A DNA stretch of 64,000 nucleotides. Origin: Siphonobacter sp047605205 (GTDB lineage: Bacteria > Bacteroidota > Bacteroidia > Cytophagales > Spirosomataceae). The stretch is from contig JASGGE010000001.1 of NCBI GenBank assembly GCA_047605205.1, positions 78,352-142,351 of the forward strand, written 5' to 3'. Below the pieces are notes generated by a model. It was not told where the DNA came from, did not search any database, and was given only the letters and a program-made list of their open reading frames with translations. This document shows positions 28,089 through 37,727 of the stretch, piece after piece. A program made the translations under genes and the position numbers. The number at the start of each line of letters is the position of its first letter. Position 1 is the stretch's first letter.

Positions 28089-29321
28089 ATGATCACGACT
28101 TCCCTCAAACGAAACCTGTTCGTACTGGCTTTACTTCCTGCCATTAGCTGGGCTCAGAAAAAGAAAACCGAAACAACGCCTTATTTCCCCACTGCTCAGG
28201 TCTGGGAGCAAAAAAAACCAGTGGAACTAGGCTTGAAGCAAACCGCTCTTGATGAAGCCATTTCTTTTGCTAAAGCTAATGAGAGTAAGAATCCACGTAA
28301 TATGGAACTCTCACACTATCAAAGTTTTGGTAAGGAACCGTTTGGTTTTGGTATTGGCCCTTTTGCTGAACGTGGAGAACCTACGGGCTTAATAATTTAC
28401 AAAGGCTATCTGGTAGCTAGCTGGGGTGAGCCTTTACGATGTGATATGACGCATAGTGTCACCAAAAGTTTTCTATCCAGTGTGGTGGGGATTGCTGTGG
28501 ATCAGGGCCTGATCGGAAGTGTGCAGGATACCGTAGCGGGGTATGTACCCCCTATTGAGGTATATGGCCAGCCACTGCTACATGCCAGTGAAGAATTGGG
28601 CCAGCCTCAGCTTCTGCAACCTTTTCAAACGCCGCATAATCGCACGCTTACCTGGGACCATATGCTCCGGCAAACCAGTGATTGGGAAGGAACACTTTGG
28701 GGGAAACCCGATTGGGCTGACCGCCCCAGTGCGAATGCAGCCGAGTGGTATACGCGTAAACGCAATGCTCCTGGCAGTGTATATGAATATAATGATGTGC
28801 GAGTGAATGCACTGGCTCTGGCCGCTACCAGTGTCTGGCGAAAGCCCCTTCCTGAAGTATTAAAAATGTACGTGATGGATCCGATAGGAGCTTCTAATAC
28901 CTGGCGTTGGACGGGATACCGAAATGCCTGGATTGTCCTGGATGGCCGTCCGGTACAATCAGTAAGTGGCGGTGGGCACTGGGGTGGAGGTATGTTCATC
29001 AATGCCTATGACATGGGACGGTTTGGGTTATTAACCATGCACCGCGGCCGCTGGAATGGCAAGCAAATCCTTTCTGAAAACTGGGTGAAACAATCCTTAA
29101 CACCTACTCCCGCTCAACCCACGTATGGGTACATGAACTGGTTTTTAAATACAGATCATAAGTATTTGCCAAGTGCACCTCTTACGGCTTTTACGCACGT
29201 TGGTAATGGAACCAATATTATTTATGTTGACCCCGAACACGAGTTGGTCGTTGTGGCTCGCTGGATTGAGCAAAAAGCTCTCGACGGATTCATTGAGAGA
29301 GTACTAACGGCTTTTCCTTAA
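28089..29321 (+). CDS. Exported class C beta-lactamase-fold serine hydrolase
   Basis: This 410-residue protein has a signal peptide (LFVLALLPAISWAQ) and the three active-site motifs of the class C/penicillin-binding-like serine hydrolases: SVTK at residues 123-126 (nucleophile serine and lysine), YND in YEYNDVRVNALA, and HVG near the C-terminus replacing KTG. This motif set suits esterases or peptidases related to EstB more than a true beta-lactamase. It starts 13 nt after modC. The substrate is unknown and antibiotic hydrolysis should not be assumed. Confidence 0.88.
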   Translation: MITTSLKRNLFVLALLPAISWAQKKKTETTPYFPTAQVWEQKKPVELGLKQTALDEAISFAKANESKNPRNMELSHYQSFGKEPFGFGIGPFAERGEPTGLIIYKGYLVASWGEPLRCDMTHSVTKSFLSSVVGIAVDQGLIGSVQDTVAGYVPPIEVYGQPLLHASEELGQPQLLQPFQTPHNRTLTWDHMLRQTSDWEGTLWGKPDWADRPSANAAEWYTRKRNAPGSVYEYNDVRVNALALAATSVWRKPLPEVLKMYVMDPIGASNTWRWTGYRNAWIVLDGRPVQSVSGGGHWGGGMFINAYDMGRFGLLTMHRGRWNGKQILSENWVKQSLTPTPAQPTYGYMNWFLNTDHKYLPSAPLTAFTHVGNGTNIIYVDPEHELVVVARWIEQKALDGFIERVLTAFP

Positions 29322-29326
29322 CCCCT

Positions 29327-30178
29327 TTAAACTTCTTGTGATAAACGTTTGGAGCGGTAAACTTTTGGCGAATCGTTCATCTGATTTTTAAAAAAATGAG
29401 AAAGGTGGCTTTCATCAGTGAAGCCAAATTCGTCGGCAATTTGCTTGAGCGTAAACTGGCCATGTAAAATTCGCCTTTCAATCAGGGTTGCCCGGTAATC
29501 ATTTAAATACTGACGATAGCTAATGCTAAAGCTTCGCTTGAAATACGCACTGAAATAAGTCGGAGCAATGTTAAAGTGACTGGCAACGACTTTAATCTGA
29601 ATTTTATCGGGGCAGTATATATTTTCGTGGATGTACGAAAGAAGCTGGTCGTACTGAGGGAGTTGGGGCATAAAATGACTGTCGAGTTTTCCCAGAGCTT
29701 CCTTCACAAGCCCTAAAATTGAAAGAATCTGGTGGAATACTAATACCGAATCCCAAATGGCGGGGCGGCAATTATAAGCCAGCAGATTATCGATAGTGTT
29801 TCGTAAAATACTGATGCAGGGTTCGTCAAAAACAAGCTTTTGTTCTTTTAGCAGTTTGTGCCGCATGATTCGGTTAGGTTCCTGCATGAGGAATTCTTCC
29901 GGCGACAGACACCGGCCTGACTGAAAGTAATGATCCGTAAATTTGATGAAAACAAATCGGGTACTTTTCTTGATTTCAAAGTAGTGCTGGTCTTCGGGAG
30001 CTAACAAAAATAAATCGCCACTTCGGTAAGGCAACACGGCATTATTAAGGTGGTGTGTACCGCAACCTTTATAAATATAGATGATCTCAAAATAATTATG
30101 GTGATGCTTCGGCAAGTGATATTCTTGTTTTTCAAACGCATCAATAACTAGCGGCTCAAATTGTTTTAATGTATGCAT
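29327..30178 (-). CDS. AraC-family regulator divergent from the efflux operon
   Basis: The start is set at the ATG at 30178 (MHTLKQFEPLVI); an ATG five codons upstream at 30193 is possible. The 283-residue protein has an N-terminal cupin-like sensing domain, with HLPKHHHNYFEIIYIYKG and LPYRSGDLFLLAPEDQHYF typical of AraC sensors. The C-terminal double helix-turn-helix is IQIKVVASHFNIAPTYFSAYFKRSF plus FTLKQIADEFGFTDESHLSHFFKNQMNDSP. It faces the tolC-RND-adaptor operon with two dyads in between and is probably its regulator. It is convergent, only 5 nt apart, with the serine hydrolase gene. Confidence 0.88.
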   Translation of the reverse strand: MHTLKQFEPLVIDAFEKQEYHLPKHHHNYFEIIYIYKGCGTHHLNNAVLPYRSGDLFLLAPEDQHYFEIKKSTRFVFIKFTDHYFQSGRCLSPEEFLMQEPNRIMRHKLLKEQKLVFDEPCISILRNTIDNLLAYNCRPAIWDSVLVFHQILSILGLVKEALGKLDSHFMPQLPQYDQLLSYIHENIYCPDKIQIKVVASHFNIAPTYFSAYFKRSFSISYRQYLNDYRATLIERRILHGQFTLKQIADEFGFTDESHLSHFFKNQMNDSPKVYRSKRLSQEV

Positions 30179-30266
30179 GTTGTAAAAATACATGTTTTTA
30201 GCCTAAATTTACATCCACTTCTCCTCACTACTTCTGGTATATTTGTTAGCATGAAGAATGTGCTGT

Positions 30267-30347
30267 ATTGTGAATAATGTTACGCACACAATAGGGCATT
30301 GTTATTAAATATTTCGCAGTATAATCTGAATGTAATAGATTATACTG
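30267..30347. promoter_or_regulatory. Two dyads between the AraC gene and the efflux operon
   Basis: An 11-bp perfect inverted repeat, cagtataatct (30317-30327) with agattatactg (30337-30347) and a 9-nt spacer, ends 15 nt before the tolC-like start. A second, shorter dyad (attgtg at 30267-30272, cacaat at 30287-30292) lies upstream. Their position suggests operators or a leader hairpin for the efflux operon or its AraC regulator. AraC proteins usually bind direct repeats, so a different repressor is possible. Confidence 0.45.
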
Positions 30348-30362
30348 TATTTTTCTCTTTCC

Positions 30363-31763
30363 ATGTTTCATACTAACCACCGGATAAGCAAGCCCCTGGG
30401 TTTGCTTGTTGGATTGCTGGCTTGCATTACCGTCCAGGCTCAGCAATCCCTTAGCCTAAAAGATGCTTTAAAACTCACTGTTGAGAATTATGGTATCATT
30501 CACGCCAAACAACACTATGCGGAAGCGGCCGAGTCCGGTGTCCGCACAGCAGAGCTGGAATATCTACCCAATTTAACCATTTCTGCCCAGCAGGACTATG
30601 GTACCGTAAATGGCCAAAATGGGCCTTTATATGGGTTTGGGGGATACGCCGTCTCTTCTTCTGGCTTGCCATTGGCTAACCAGAGCTGGAATTCTGGTTT
30701 TGGGGCTCTTTATCTGGCTAACATCAACTGGGAAGTCTTTACGTTCGGACGGATTCGTGAACGAATCAAAACAGCCCAGAATATATCTATTCGTGAACAT
30801 AACGATTATCAGCAGGAAATTTTTCAACAACAGGTAAAGGTAGCGGCAGCCTATTTGAACCTGCTGGCAGCCAGGTCATTAACAAAATCCTGGCAAAAAA
30901 ACCTGAGCCGGGCTGATGCTTTCAGCACCTTGGTGAAAACGCGTGCCCGTAATCAGTTAATTCCCGGCGTAGATTCTTCGCAAGCCAACGCCGAGGTATC
31001 GAATGCTCGTATTGCCCTGACCAAAGCTATGGATAATGAGCAGGAACAACAGAACCGCCTGGCTCAGTTAATGGGGGTTCCCCCACAGGATTTTATACTC
31101 GATAGCCTGTTTCTGAAGCAGGTGCCACGAGTTGCGGTTGATACCAGCACGAAACGCTTACACCCTGTTTTAGCCTGGTATCAAAGCCGGGTCAATGTAA
31201 GTGAAAGCCAGGCTCGATATCTCGATCGGTTTAAATACCCTTCGGTATCGCTGGTAGGGATTTTCCAGATGAGGGGCTCGGGTTTTTACAGTAATTATTC
31301 TCAGGATCAAAACTCATATACGTCCAATTATTTTGATGGAATCACGCCGAATCGGGCTAACTATCTGTTGGGTATTGGTTTAACCTGGAATGTCTCCCAA
31401 CTATTAAAAGTGCCGCCTCAGGTCAATAGCCAGCAGCTTACCACTTTAGGTTTACAAAAGGAGTTTGAGCAAACTCAAAAGGTGCTCAGTGCCCAGCTGC
31501 AATTGTCTGAAACGAAGCTTAAAAATGCTTTTGCGAATTACCGTGAAGTGCCTTTTCAGTTAAAAGCGGCCTCAGATGCGTATAACCAGCGTTCGGTTTT
31601 ATTTAAAAATGGATTAACGAATCTGGTGGATGTTACTCAGGCTTTATATGCTCTGGTACGAGCGGAAACCGAACGGGATATCGCTTACAATAATGTTTGG
31701 CAGGCTTTGCTCCTAAAGGCAGCCGCGATCGGTGATTTAGAGATTTTCACCAGTGAATTTTAA
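30363..31763 (+). CDS. TolC-family outer membrane efflux channel
   Basis: This 466-residue protein has a signal peptide (LGLLVGLLACITVQAQ) and two OEP repeats. The first starts with SLSLKDALKLTVENYG and contains long helices such as VKVAAAYLNLLAARSL. The second contains ILSAQLQLSETKLKNAFANYREVPFQL and ends with the usual LTNLVDVTQALYALVRAETERDIAYNNVWQALL. It forms the outer-membrane exit duct of a tripartite pump. Unusually it is the first gene of the operon, with the RND permease and adaptor following, instead of the more common adaptor-RND-TolC order. Confidence 0.92.
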   Translation: MFHTNHRISKPLGLLVGLLACITVQAQQSLSLKDALKLTVENYGIIHAKQHYAEAAESGVRTAELEYLPNLTISAQQDYGTVNGQNGPLYGFGGYAVSSSGLPLANQSWNSGFGALYLANINWEVFTFGRIRERIKTAQNISIREHNDYQQEIFQQQVKVAAAYLNLLAARSLTKSWQKNLSRADAFSTLVKTRARNQLIPGVDSSQANAEVSNARIALTKAMDNEQEQQNRLAQLMGVPPQDFILDSLFLKQVPRVAVDTSTKRLHPVLAWYQSRVNVSESQARYLDRFKYPSVSLVGIFQMRGSGFYSNYSQDQNSYTSNYFDGITPNRANYLLGIGLTWNVSQLLKVPPQVNSQQLTTLGLQKEFEQTQKVLSAQLQLSETKLKNAFANYREVPFQLKAASDAYNQRSVLFKNGLTNLVDVTQALYALVRAETERDIAYNNVWQALLLKAAAIGDLEIFTSEF

Positions 31764-31821
31764 GAAACGATTTCACATCCACTGATAGTCTGACGGACCA
31801 TCTTTTTGCTCAAGCTTAGTT

Positions 31822-34800
31822 ATGAATTTAATACGTTTTGCCCTCCGCAATCCTATTACCATCATGGTAATTGTGGTTGGCATGTTCTTCTTTGGTATTA
31901 AGGCTGCCCGGACCATAAAGATTGATATTTTCCCAAAGCTGGATATGCCGGTTATGTACATTGCTCACCCTTTTGGTGGGTACACCCCCGATCAGATGGA
32001 GGCATTTTTTGGGAAGCAGTATGTCAATGTGCTCTTGTTTGTGAACGGAATCAAAAACATTGAAACGAAGAATATTCAGGGGCTAACACTCATTAAAATT
32101 ACGTTTTATCCCGGAACCAATATGGCTCAGGCTGCGGCTGAACTGACGGCGTCCTGTAATCGGGCCCAGTCTTCCTTTCCACCGGGGTCGCAGCCGCCCT
32201 TTATTTTGCGGTTCGATGCTTCTACACTTCCTATTGGCCAGTTAGTTTTAGCCAGTGATAGTCATACCAACAATCAGCTTGCTGATATGGCCAATGTATA
32301 CGTTCGGGCAGGGTTTACGGCTATTCCGGGCCTGGTAGGGTCGCCTCCGTTTGGTGGAAACATTCGGACCATCGTAATTAAGGCTGATCCTGAACTACTC
32401 CGTTCTCATAACATGACGCCCGATCAACTCGTAGAAGCCCTGAGAATCAATAATCAGACGGCTCCTTCGGGTAACGTGCGGGTAGGCAACAAAGTCTATT
32501 TTACGCCTACTAATACCCAGATCAAAAATGTAAATGACTTTTTAAATATTCCTCTTTTTAAAGGAGGCGTTCAGTCTTTATACTTACGGGATGTTGCTAC
32601 GGTTGAAGATGGGGCCGACGTAACGGTTAGTTATGCTTTAGTTAACGGAAAACGTTCGGTGTATCTGAGTGTAGCCAAAAGTTCGGATGCTTCCACCTGG
32701 GAGGTCGTCCAGAATTTAAAGAAAGCCCTGCCACGTATTCAGAGTCAGTTACCAGAAGGTGTAAAGCTTACCTATGAATTTGATCAGTCAACTTACGTAG
32801 CCAACTCAGTAAAGAGCCTGTTAAGTGAAGGAGCCATTGGGGCGATATTGACTGGGTTGATGGTGTTATTGTTTTTAGGTGATCCGCGTGGAGCTTTAAT
32901 TGTGATTATGACCATCCCCGCGTCGGTTATTTGCGGGGTTCTATTCCTGAATTTGTTCGGACAGACCCTTAATATCATGACCTTGTCCGGATTGGCTCTG
33001 GCCATTGGTATTCTGGTGGATGAGAGTACCGTAACCATTGAGAATATTCACCAGCACCTGGATATGGGCAAACCGAAATCTTTGGCTATCTGGCATGCCT
33101 GTAAGGAAATTGCTTTTCCTAAACTTCTGATTCTCTTTTGTATTCTGGCGGTATTTGCTCCTGCCTTCACCATGGGAGGTATTCCAGGTTCCTTATTCTT
33201 ACCACTCGCTCTGGCAATTGGCTTTAGTATGATTGTATCGTATTTCCTGGCTCAGACCTTCGTACCGGTAATGGCCAACTGGCTGATGAAATCGCACGCT
33301 AAAAACGAACATGAATATAAAAAACTGGACGATTGGTCAGAAAAAGAAGCGGCTGCTCATAAAGCAGAAGAGCACCATACAGGTAAAACCTCCTTCTTTG
33401 ACCGGGTACGCGAACGTTACCTGCGATTCCTCCAGCGTTTAATGCCCTTGCGTTTGGTCATTGTAGTAACCTATCTGGTTATTGTTTCGGGTGCCGTGTT
33501 CTATTTGATGAATCATATCGGCCGGGACGTATTACCGAAAGTGAATGGCAGTCAGTTTCAGGTACGGTTACGGGCCCCGCAGGGAACTCGTATTGAGCAA
33601 ACCGAACTCCGGACGCTGCAGGCCATACAGGCTGTTAAAGATGTAGTAGGGGCGGAGAACATTTCAATTACCTCGGCCTTCGTTGGTACCCACCCCCAGC
33701 AGTTTTCGACTAGTCCAATCTACCTCTGGATGGCCTTGCCGAGTGAAGCTGTTTTACAAGTTGCTTTTAAGGAAGACTATAAGGTTACTAATCTGGATGA
33801 TATCAAGCAGAAAATCAGAGATCGACTGAACGAAATGGCACCAGATGTCACCCCATCATTTGAGCCTATTGAGTTGACGGATAAAATTCTGAGTCAAGGT
33901 TCGCCAACTCCAATCGAAGTGCGTGTAAGCGGTCGAAATAAAAAGTTAAATGAACAGTATGCCGATACCGTAATTGCCCGACTGAAAAAGATCCCTTATT
34001 TGCGGGACGTGCAGTTAGGGCAGTCTACTAAATACCCCACCTTCAAAGTAGAAGTAGACCGGGTTCGGGCCGCTCAGTTAGGGGTTGATATGAGCGACGT
34101 TTCACGCTCCTTAATTGCTTCAACGTCTTCCTCCCGGTTCACTGAGCGGAATACCTGGACGGATACCAAAGCTTCTTATTCGTACAGTGTACAAGTGCAG
34201 GTGCCGGAGAGTAAAATGACGAGCGTAAATGATATTGCTGAAATCCCGTTACTCAAAAATTCAGCTCACCCGGTATTAGGAGAAGTAGCAACCATTACTC
34301 CCGATACAACTTATGGTGAAAATGATAACCTGGGAGCTATGCCAATGCTTTCGGTTACGGCCAACCTCAACAATGTTGACCTAGGAACGGCATCAACAGA
34401 AGTTCAGAAATCGATCAAAAACATTGGTGAACTACCCCGGGGCCTAAATGTTGAGTTGATTGGAATGAGCTTGACACTGGTTGATACGCTCGATAACCTG
34501 GAGAATGGTCTGATTGTCGCCATCGTAGTAATTTTCCTGATGCTGGCGGCCAACTTCCAGTCTTTTAAAGTGTCAGGTATTGTATTGACAACGGTTCCGG
34601 CGGTATTGTTAGGGTCGCTGTCTTTATTGATGCTTTGCGGATCAACGCTTAATCTTCAATCGTACATGGGTATGATTATGTCCGTTGGGGTATCTATTTC
34701 TAATGCCGTATTACTGATTACCAATGCAGAGGAAATTCGACGACATAATGGGAATGCGATGAAATCAGCCATGGAAGCTGCTGCTTTACGGATGCGACCT

Positions 34801-35046
34801 ATTGTAATGACTGCCGTAGCCATGGTAGTAGGCATGATTCCAATGGCAAGTGGTTTGGGTGAAGCGGGTGACCAGTCTTCGCCACTGGGTCGGGCCGTAA
34901 TTGGTGGTCTGGTGGCATCTACTTTTGCCGCCCTGTTCATCTTACCAATTGTTTTTGCCTGGGGGCAGGGTAAATCAACCACTCAAAGTGTTTCGCTTGA
35001 TCCTGAAGATGAAGCCAGTAAGTATTACGTAAAAGAAACGGTTTAG
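31822..35046 (+). CDS. RND-family efflux permease
   Basis: This 1074-residue inner-membrane pump of the AcrB/HAE type has the standard layout: an N-terminal helix (about residues 10-30), a periplasmic porter domain, a block of five to six helices (about 335-560), a second porter domain and a second helix block (about 890-1055). The proton-relay region in TM4 reads LAIGILVDESTVTIENIHQHL, so the usual Asp-Asp pair appears as Asp-Glu. The second porter domain begins around GRDVLPKVNGSQFQVRLRAP. A charged stretch rich in Lys, Glu and His follows the first helix block (around 510-535). Neighbouring TolC and adaptor genes complete a tripartite pump. The exported compound cannot be predicted. Confidence 0.93.
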   Translation: MNLIRFALRNPITIMVIVVGMFFFGIKAARTIKIDIFPKLDMPVMYIAHPFGGYTPDQMEAFFGKQYVNVLLFVNGIKNIETKNIQGLTLIKITFYPGTNMAQAAAELTASCNRAQSSFPPGSQPPFILRFDASTLPIGQLVLASDSHTNNQLADMANVYVRAGFTAIPGLVGSPPFGGNIRTIVIKADPELLRSHNMTPDQLVEALRINNQTAPSGNVRVGNKVYFTPTNTQIKNVNDFLNIPLFKGGVQSLYLRDVATVEDGADVTVSYALVNGKRSVYLSVAKSSDASTWEVVQNLKKALPRIQSQLPEGVKLTYEFDQSTYVANSVKSLLSEGAIGAILTGLMVLLFLGDPRGALIVIMTIPASVICGVLFLNLFGQTLNIMTLSGLALAIGILVDESTVTIENIHQHLDMGKPKSLAIWHACKEIAFPKLLILFCILAVFAPAFTMGGIPGSLFLPLALAIGFSMIVSYFLAQTFVPVMANWLMKSHAKNEHEYKKLDDWSEKEAAAHKAEEHHTGKTSFFDRVRERYLRFLQRLMPLRLVIVVTYLVIVSGAVFYLMNHIGRDVLPKVNGSQFQVRLRAPQGTRIEQTELRTLQAIQAVKDVVGAENISITSAFVGTHPQQFSTSPIYLWMALPSEAVLQVAFKEDYKVTNLDDIKQKIRDRLNEMAPDVTPSFEPIELTDKILSQGSPTPIEVRVSGRNKKLNEQYADTVIARLKKIPYLRDVQLGQSTKYPTFKVEVDRVRAAQLGVDMSDVSRSLIASTSSSRFTERNTWTDTKASYSYSVQVQVPESKMTSVNDIAEIPLLKNSAHPVLGEVATITPDTTYGENDNLGAMPMLSVTANLNNVDLGTASTEVQKSIKNIGELPRGLNVELIGMSLTLVDTLDNLENGLIVAIVVIFLMLAANFQSFKVSGIVLTTVPAVLLGSLSLLMLCGSTLNLQSYMGMIMSVGVSISNAVLLITNAEEIRRHNGNAMKSAMEAAALRMRPIVMTAVAMVVGMIPMASGLGEAGDQSSPLGRAVIGGLVASTFAALFILPIVFAWGQGKSTTQSVSLDPEDEASKYYVKETV

Positions 35047-35068
35047 TATTCCCCATTTGAAGCATTCA

Positions 35069-36193
35069 ATGAATAAGCATCATAAACTCATGAACAAGAA
35101 GTGGCTACTGCTGGTTTGGGCTGGCCTTGCCTTACAAAGTTGCGGACATTCCGAATCCAGTGAAGAAGCTGAAAAAAAGCAAGCTCAAACGGAAAAAGTA
35201 CTAGAAGCTTTTAAGTTACAGGAAGGGCAACTTTCGTCAACGATTACGATCCCCGGCGAATTAATTGCCTTTCAACAAGTTGACCTCTATGCGAAAGTGA
35301 ACAGTTTTATTAAAAAACTAAATGCCGACGTAGGGAGTGAAGTACGGGCGGGCCAGTTACTCGTAACTATGGAAGCCCCTGAAATTAGTGCACAATTGCT
35401 GGGGGCTGAGTCTCGTATGCATGCTCAGGAAGCCATCTATCTGGCCAGTAAAGCAAATTATGACCGTTTGAATGAAGCCAGCAAGACTCCGGGCACGGTT
35501 TCTCAAAACGACCTGGATCAGGCAATGGCCAAACAGAAATCGGATTATGCCCAACTGGACGCTGCCAAAGCCACTTACAAAGAAATTAGTGATACCCGAA
35601 ATTACCTGGAAATCCGGGCACCTTTCAGTGGCGTGATCAGTGTCCGTAACGTTAGTGCAGGAGCCTACGTAGGCCCCTCCGGAAAAGGCTCTGAGTTACC
35701 CATTTTCTCTTTACAGGAACAACGCAAACTTCGTTTGGTGGTAAGTGTTCCGGAAGCCTATACCAGTTATGTTTCGCAGAAAAATAAAGTGCAGTTTAAA
35801 GTAAAAGCCTATCCAAGTCAGACTTTCAACGCTAGTGTAACGCGTCTGGCTGGTGCACTGGATACCCGCCTGAGGGCTCAACGTACGGAAATGGATGTTA
35901 TCAATAATGATCGGAAACTATTGCCAGGTATGGTGGCAGAGGTATCAATCCCACTAGGTGGAAACAAGAATACCTTTGTGGTTCCTTCAACTGCCGTGTT
36001 AAATTCAACGCTGGGAACATTCCTTATTAAAATCCAGGATAAAAAAACGATATGGGTGCCGATTCGTACGGGCCGGAGTAACGATGGGAAAACGGAAGTA
36101 TTCGGGGAAATTACAACGGATGATACGTTTGTTCTGAATGCTACCGAAGAAATAAGGAATGGCTCGGAAGCTGGTAAGGTAAAAATTAACTAA
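35069..36193 (+). CDS. RND efflux periplasmic adaptor lipoprotein
   Basis: The start is placed at the ATG at 35069; a TTG at 35057 and an ATG at 35090 are alternatives, and all keep the lipoprotein signal (WAGLALQSCG, with the lipid-modified cysteine). The 374-residue product has the membrane-fusion layout: lipoyl half PGELIAFQQVDLYAKVNSFIKK and VRAGQLLVTMEAPEI, an alpha-helical hairpin (about residues 105-165) with the NDLDQAMAKQKSDYAQLDAAKATY stretch, the second lipoyl half IRAPFSGVISVRNVSAGAYV, a beta-barrel and a membrane-proximal domain. It links the RND permease to the TolC channel. It is the last gene of the operon, followed by a strong terminator. Confidence 0.92.
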   Translation: MNKHHKLMNKKWLLLVWAGLALQSCGHSESSEEAEKKQAQTEKVLEAFKLQEGQLSSTITIPGELIAFQQVDLYAKVNSFIKKLNADVGSEVRAGQLLVTMEAPEISAQLLGAESRMHAQEAIYLASKANYDRLNEASKTPGTVSQNDLDQAMAKQKSDYAQLDAAKATYKEISDTRNYLEIRAPFSGVISVRNVSAGAYVGPSGKGSELPIFSLQEQRKLRLVVSVPEAYTSYVSQKNKVQFKVKAYPSQTFNASVTRLAGALDTRLRAQRTEMDVINNDRKLLPGMVAEVSIPLGGNKNTFVVPSTAVLNSTLGTFLIKIQDKKTIWVPIRTGRSNDGKTEVFGEITTDDTFVLNATEEIRNGSEAGKVKIN

Positions 36194-36213
36194 CCAAATA
36201 ACATAGTCTCTAT

Positions 36214-36250
36214 AAAAAGCCCGTTTCCTGCAAGAAACGGGCTTTTTGTT
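36214..36250 (+). terminator. Intrinsic terminator of the efflux operon
   Basis: A 14-bp stem (aaaaagcccgtttc at 36214-36227, pairing with 36234-36247) has a 6-nt loop and a run of T residues. It sits 20 nt after the adaptor stop. Confidence 0.9.
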
Positions 36251-36638
36251 AATGCAAATTGAGTAACGGCATAAGTAAAAAAAAACGGCTTTATGGAAAG
36301 CCCTGCCGGCTTCTGGAGCATTGGCCAGGAGAACAAGCGTGAAGCTATGGGGGTATTCCCCAAATGCAAACTCGTTTGAGCCAGGCAAAGTAAACACCAG
36401 CGAGCCGCTTGAATGCTAATAAGGTAATAACTCCTGCTTCGAGCAGGCAGAATCTTTTAAAAGGGATATCTTAACGCTTGGAGAGAATTTTATAATGATC
36501 AGCCAAATTTGATTAAGGACAGGGATTACAATAAGGGTTATTTACAAATATATCCTTTAAATCTACATGTCATTACCTCTCATATTCTTCCACCTTTGCT
36601 GATGTAGTAAGCATTTCTCAACACAATTTGTTACGAGT
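36251..36638. other. Intergenic gap, no feature seen
   Basis: These 388 bases between the efflux terminator and the aldo/keto reductase hold no supported ORF or repeat. The promoter of the reductase must lie here. Confidence 0.4.
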
Positions 36639-37673
36639 ATGGAATACAGACCATTAGGCGGATCGGGCTTACATGTCCCGGTTTTGAGTTTCGGAACAGC
36701 CACCTTTGGTGGAGGAAATGAGTTTTTCAAAGCCTGGGGTAGTACCCAGGCAGAGGAAGCTACCCGATTGGTAAATCTATGTTTGGACGCCGGCGTTACT
36801 CTTTTTGATACGGCTGACATTTATTCTGAAGGCCTTTCTGAAGAAATTCTGGGAAAAGCTTTAACAGGGTTACGAGATCAGGTACTTATCTCCACGAAAG
36901 CAACTTTTCCCTTTGGGAAAGGACCTAATAACCAGGGGTCTTCGCGGCATCATTTACTTAAGCAGTGCGAGGGAAGCTTAAAACGTTTAAAAACGGATTA
37001 TATAGACATTTACCACATGCATGGGTTTGATGGAGTTACTCCTGTGGAAGAAACCCTGCGAACCCTCGATGATCTGGTCAGCAGTGGGAAAGTTCGTTAC
37101 GTGGCTGCGTCTAACTTTTCGGGCTGGCATCTGATGAAATCGCTGGGTATTTCGGATAAATACGGCTGGAATCGTTACGTAGGGCATCAGGTATATTATT
37201 CACTTGCTAACCGGGAATACGAATGGGAATTAATGCCGCTTGGTTTAGACCAGAAAGTAGGGGCCCTGATCTGGAGTCCATTAGCAGGTGGGCGACTTGG
37301 TGGGCGGTATAGCCGTAGCAAACCTGCTCCCCAGAGCGGTCGAGTAGTAGAAGGAGGCAGTCCCGTGCCTCAGGCCGTGATTTCAGATGAAACTTTTTAC
37401 AACATCACGGATGCATTGGAAGATATTTCTGCACAAACGGGTAAATCTGTAGCCCAGGTAGCGTTGAACTGGTTGCTTTAACGCCCGACGGTTTCGAGTA
37501 TCATCATTGGAGCCCGTAACGAAGAGCAACTTAAACAAAATCTCGGAGCAGCTGGTTGGCAATTAGCAACAGAGCAAGTAAAACGACTCGATGCTGCCAG
37601 TGAAACACCAACCATTTATCCTTACTGGCATCAACGTCAGAATGTAGTGTTAAATCCTTTACCGCCTTTTTAA
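36639..37673 (+). pseudogene. Aldo/keto reductase interrupted by a nonsense codon
   Basis: The frame reads through 344 codons except for one TAA at 37479-37481. Upstream are MEYRPLGGSGLHVPVLSFGT, the catalytic-tetrad regions (LFDTADIYSEG with Asp/Tyr, LISTKATFPFG with Lys, DIYHMHGFDG with His), KVRYVAASNFSGWHL and the end QVALNWLL. Directly after the stop, in the same frame, RPTVSSIIIGARNEEQLKQNLGA continues, which is the NADP-binding C-terminal motif of aldo/keto reductases (usually NWLLxRP...IIGAR). One C to T change of CAA (Gln) would create the TAA. The 280-residue translation therefore lacks the cofactor-phosphate-binding tail. It is a recent pseudogene, a read-through gene or a sequencing error; the rest of the gene looks intact. 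Confidence 0.9.
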
Positions 37674-37727
37674 ATTCCCAAAGCAGACATCTGCTTTTTT
37701 GCGACAGGGTCTTTAAACGTTCTCATT

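Noticed and set aside
28089..29321. A true class C beta-lactamase conferring resistance
   Set aside because: The third motif is HVG, not KTG, and close relatives include esterases and peptidases; resistance cannot be claimed.
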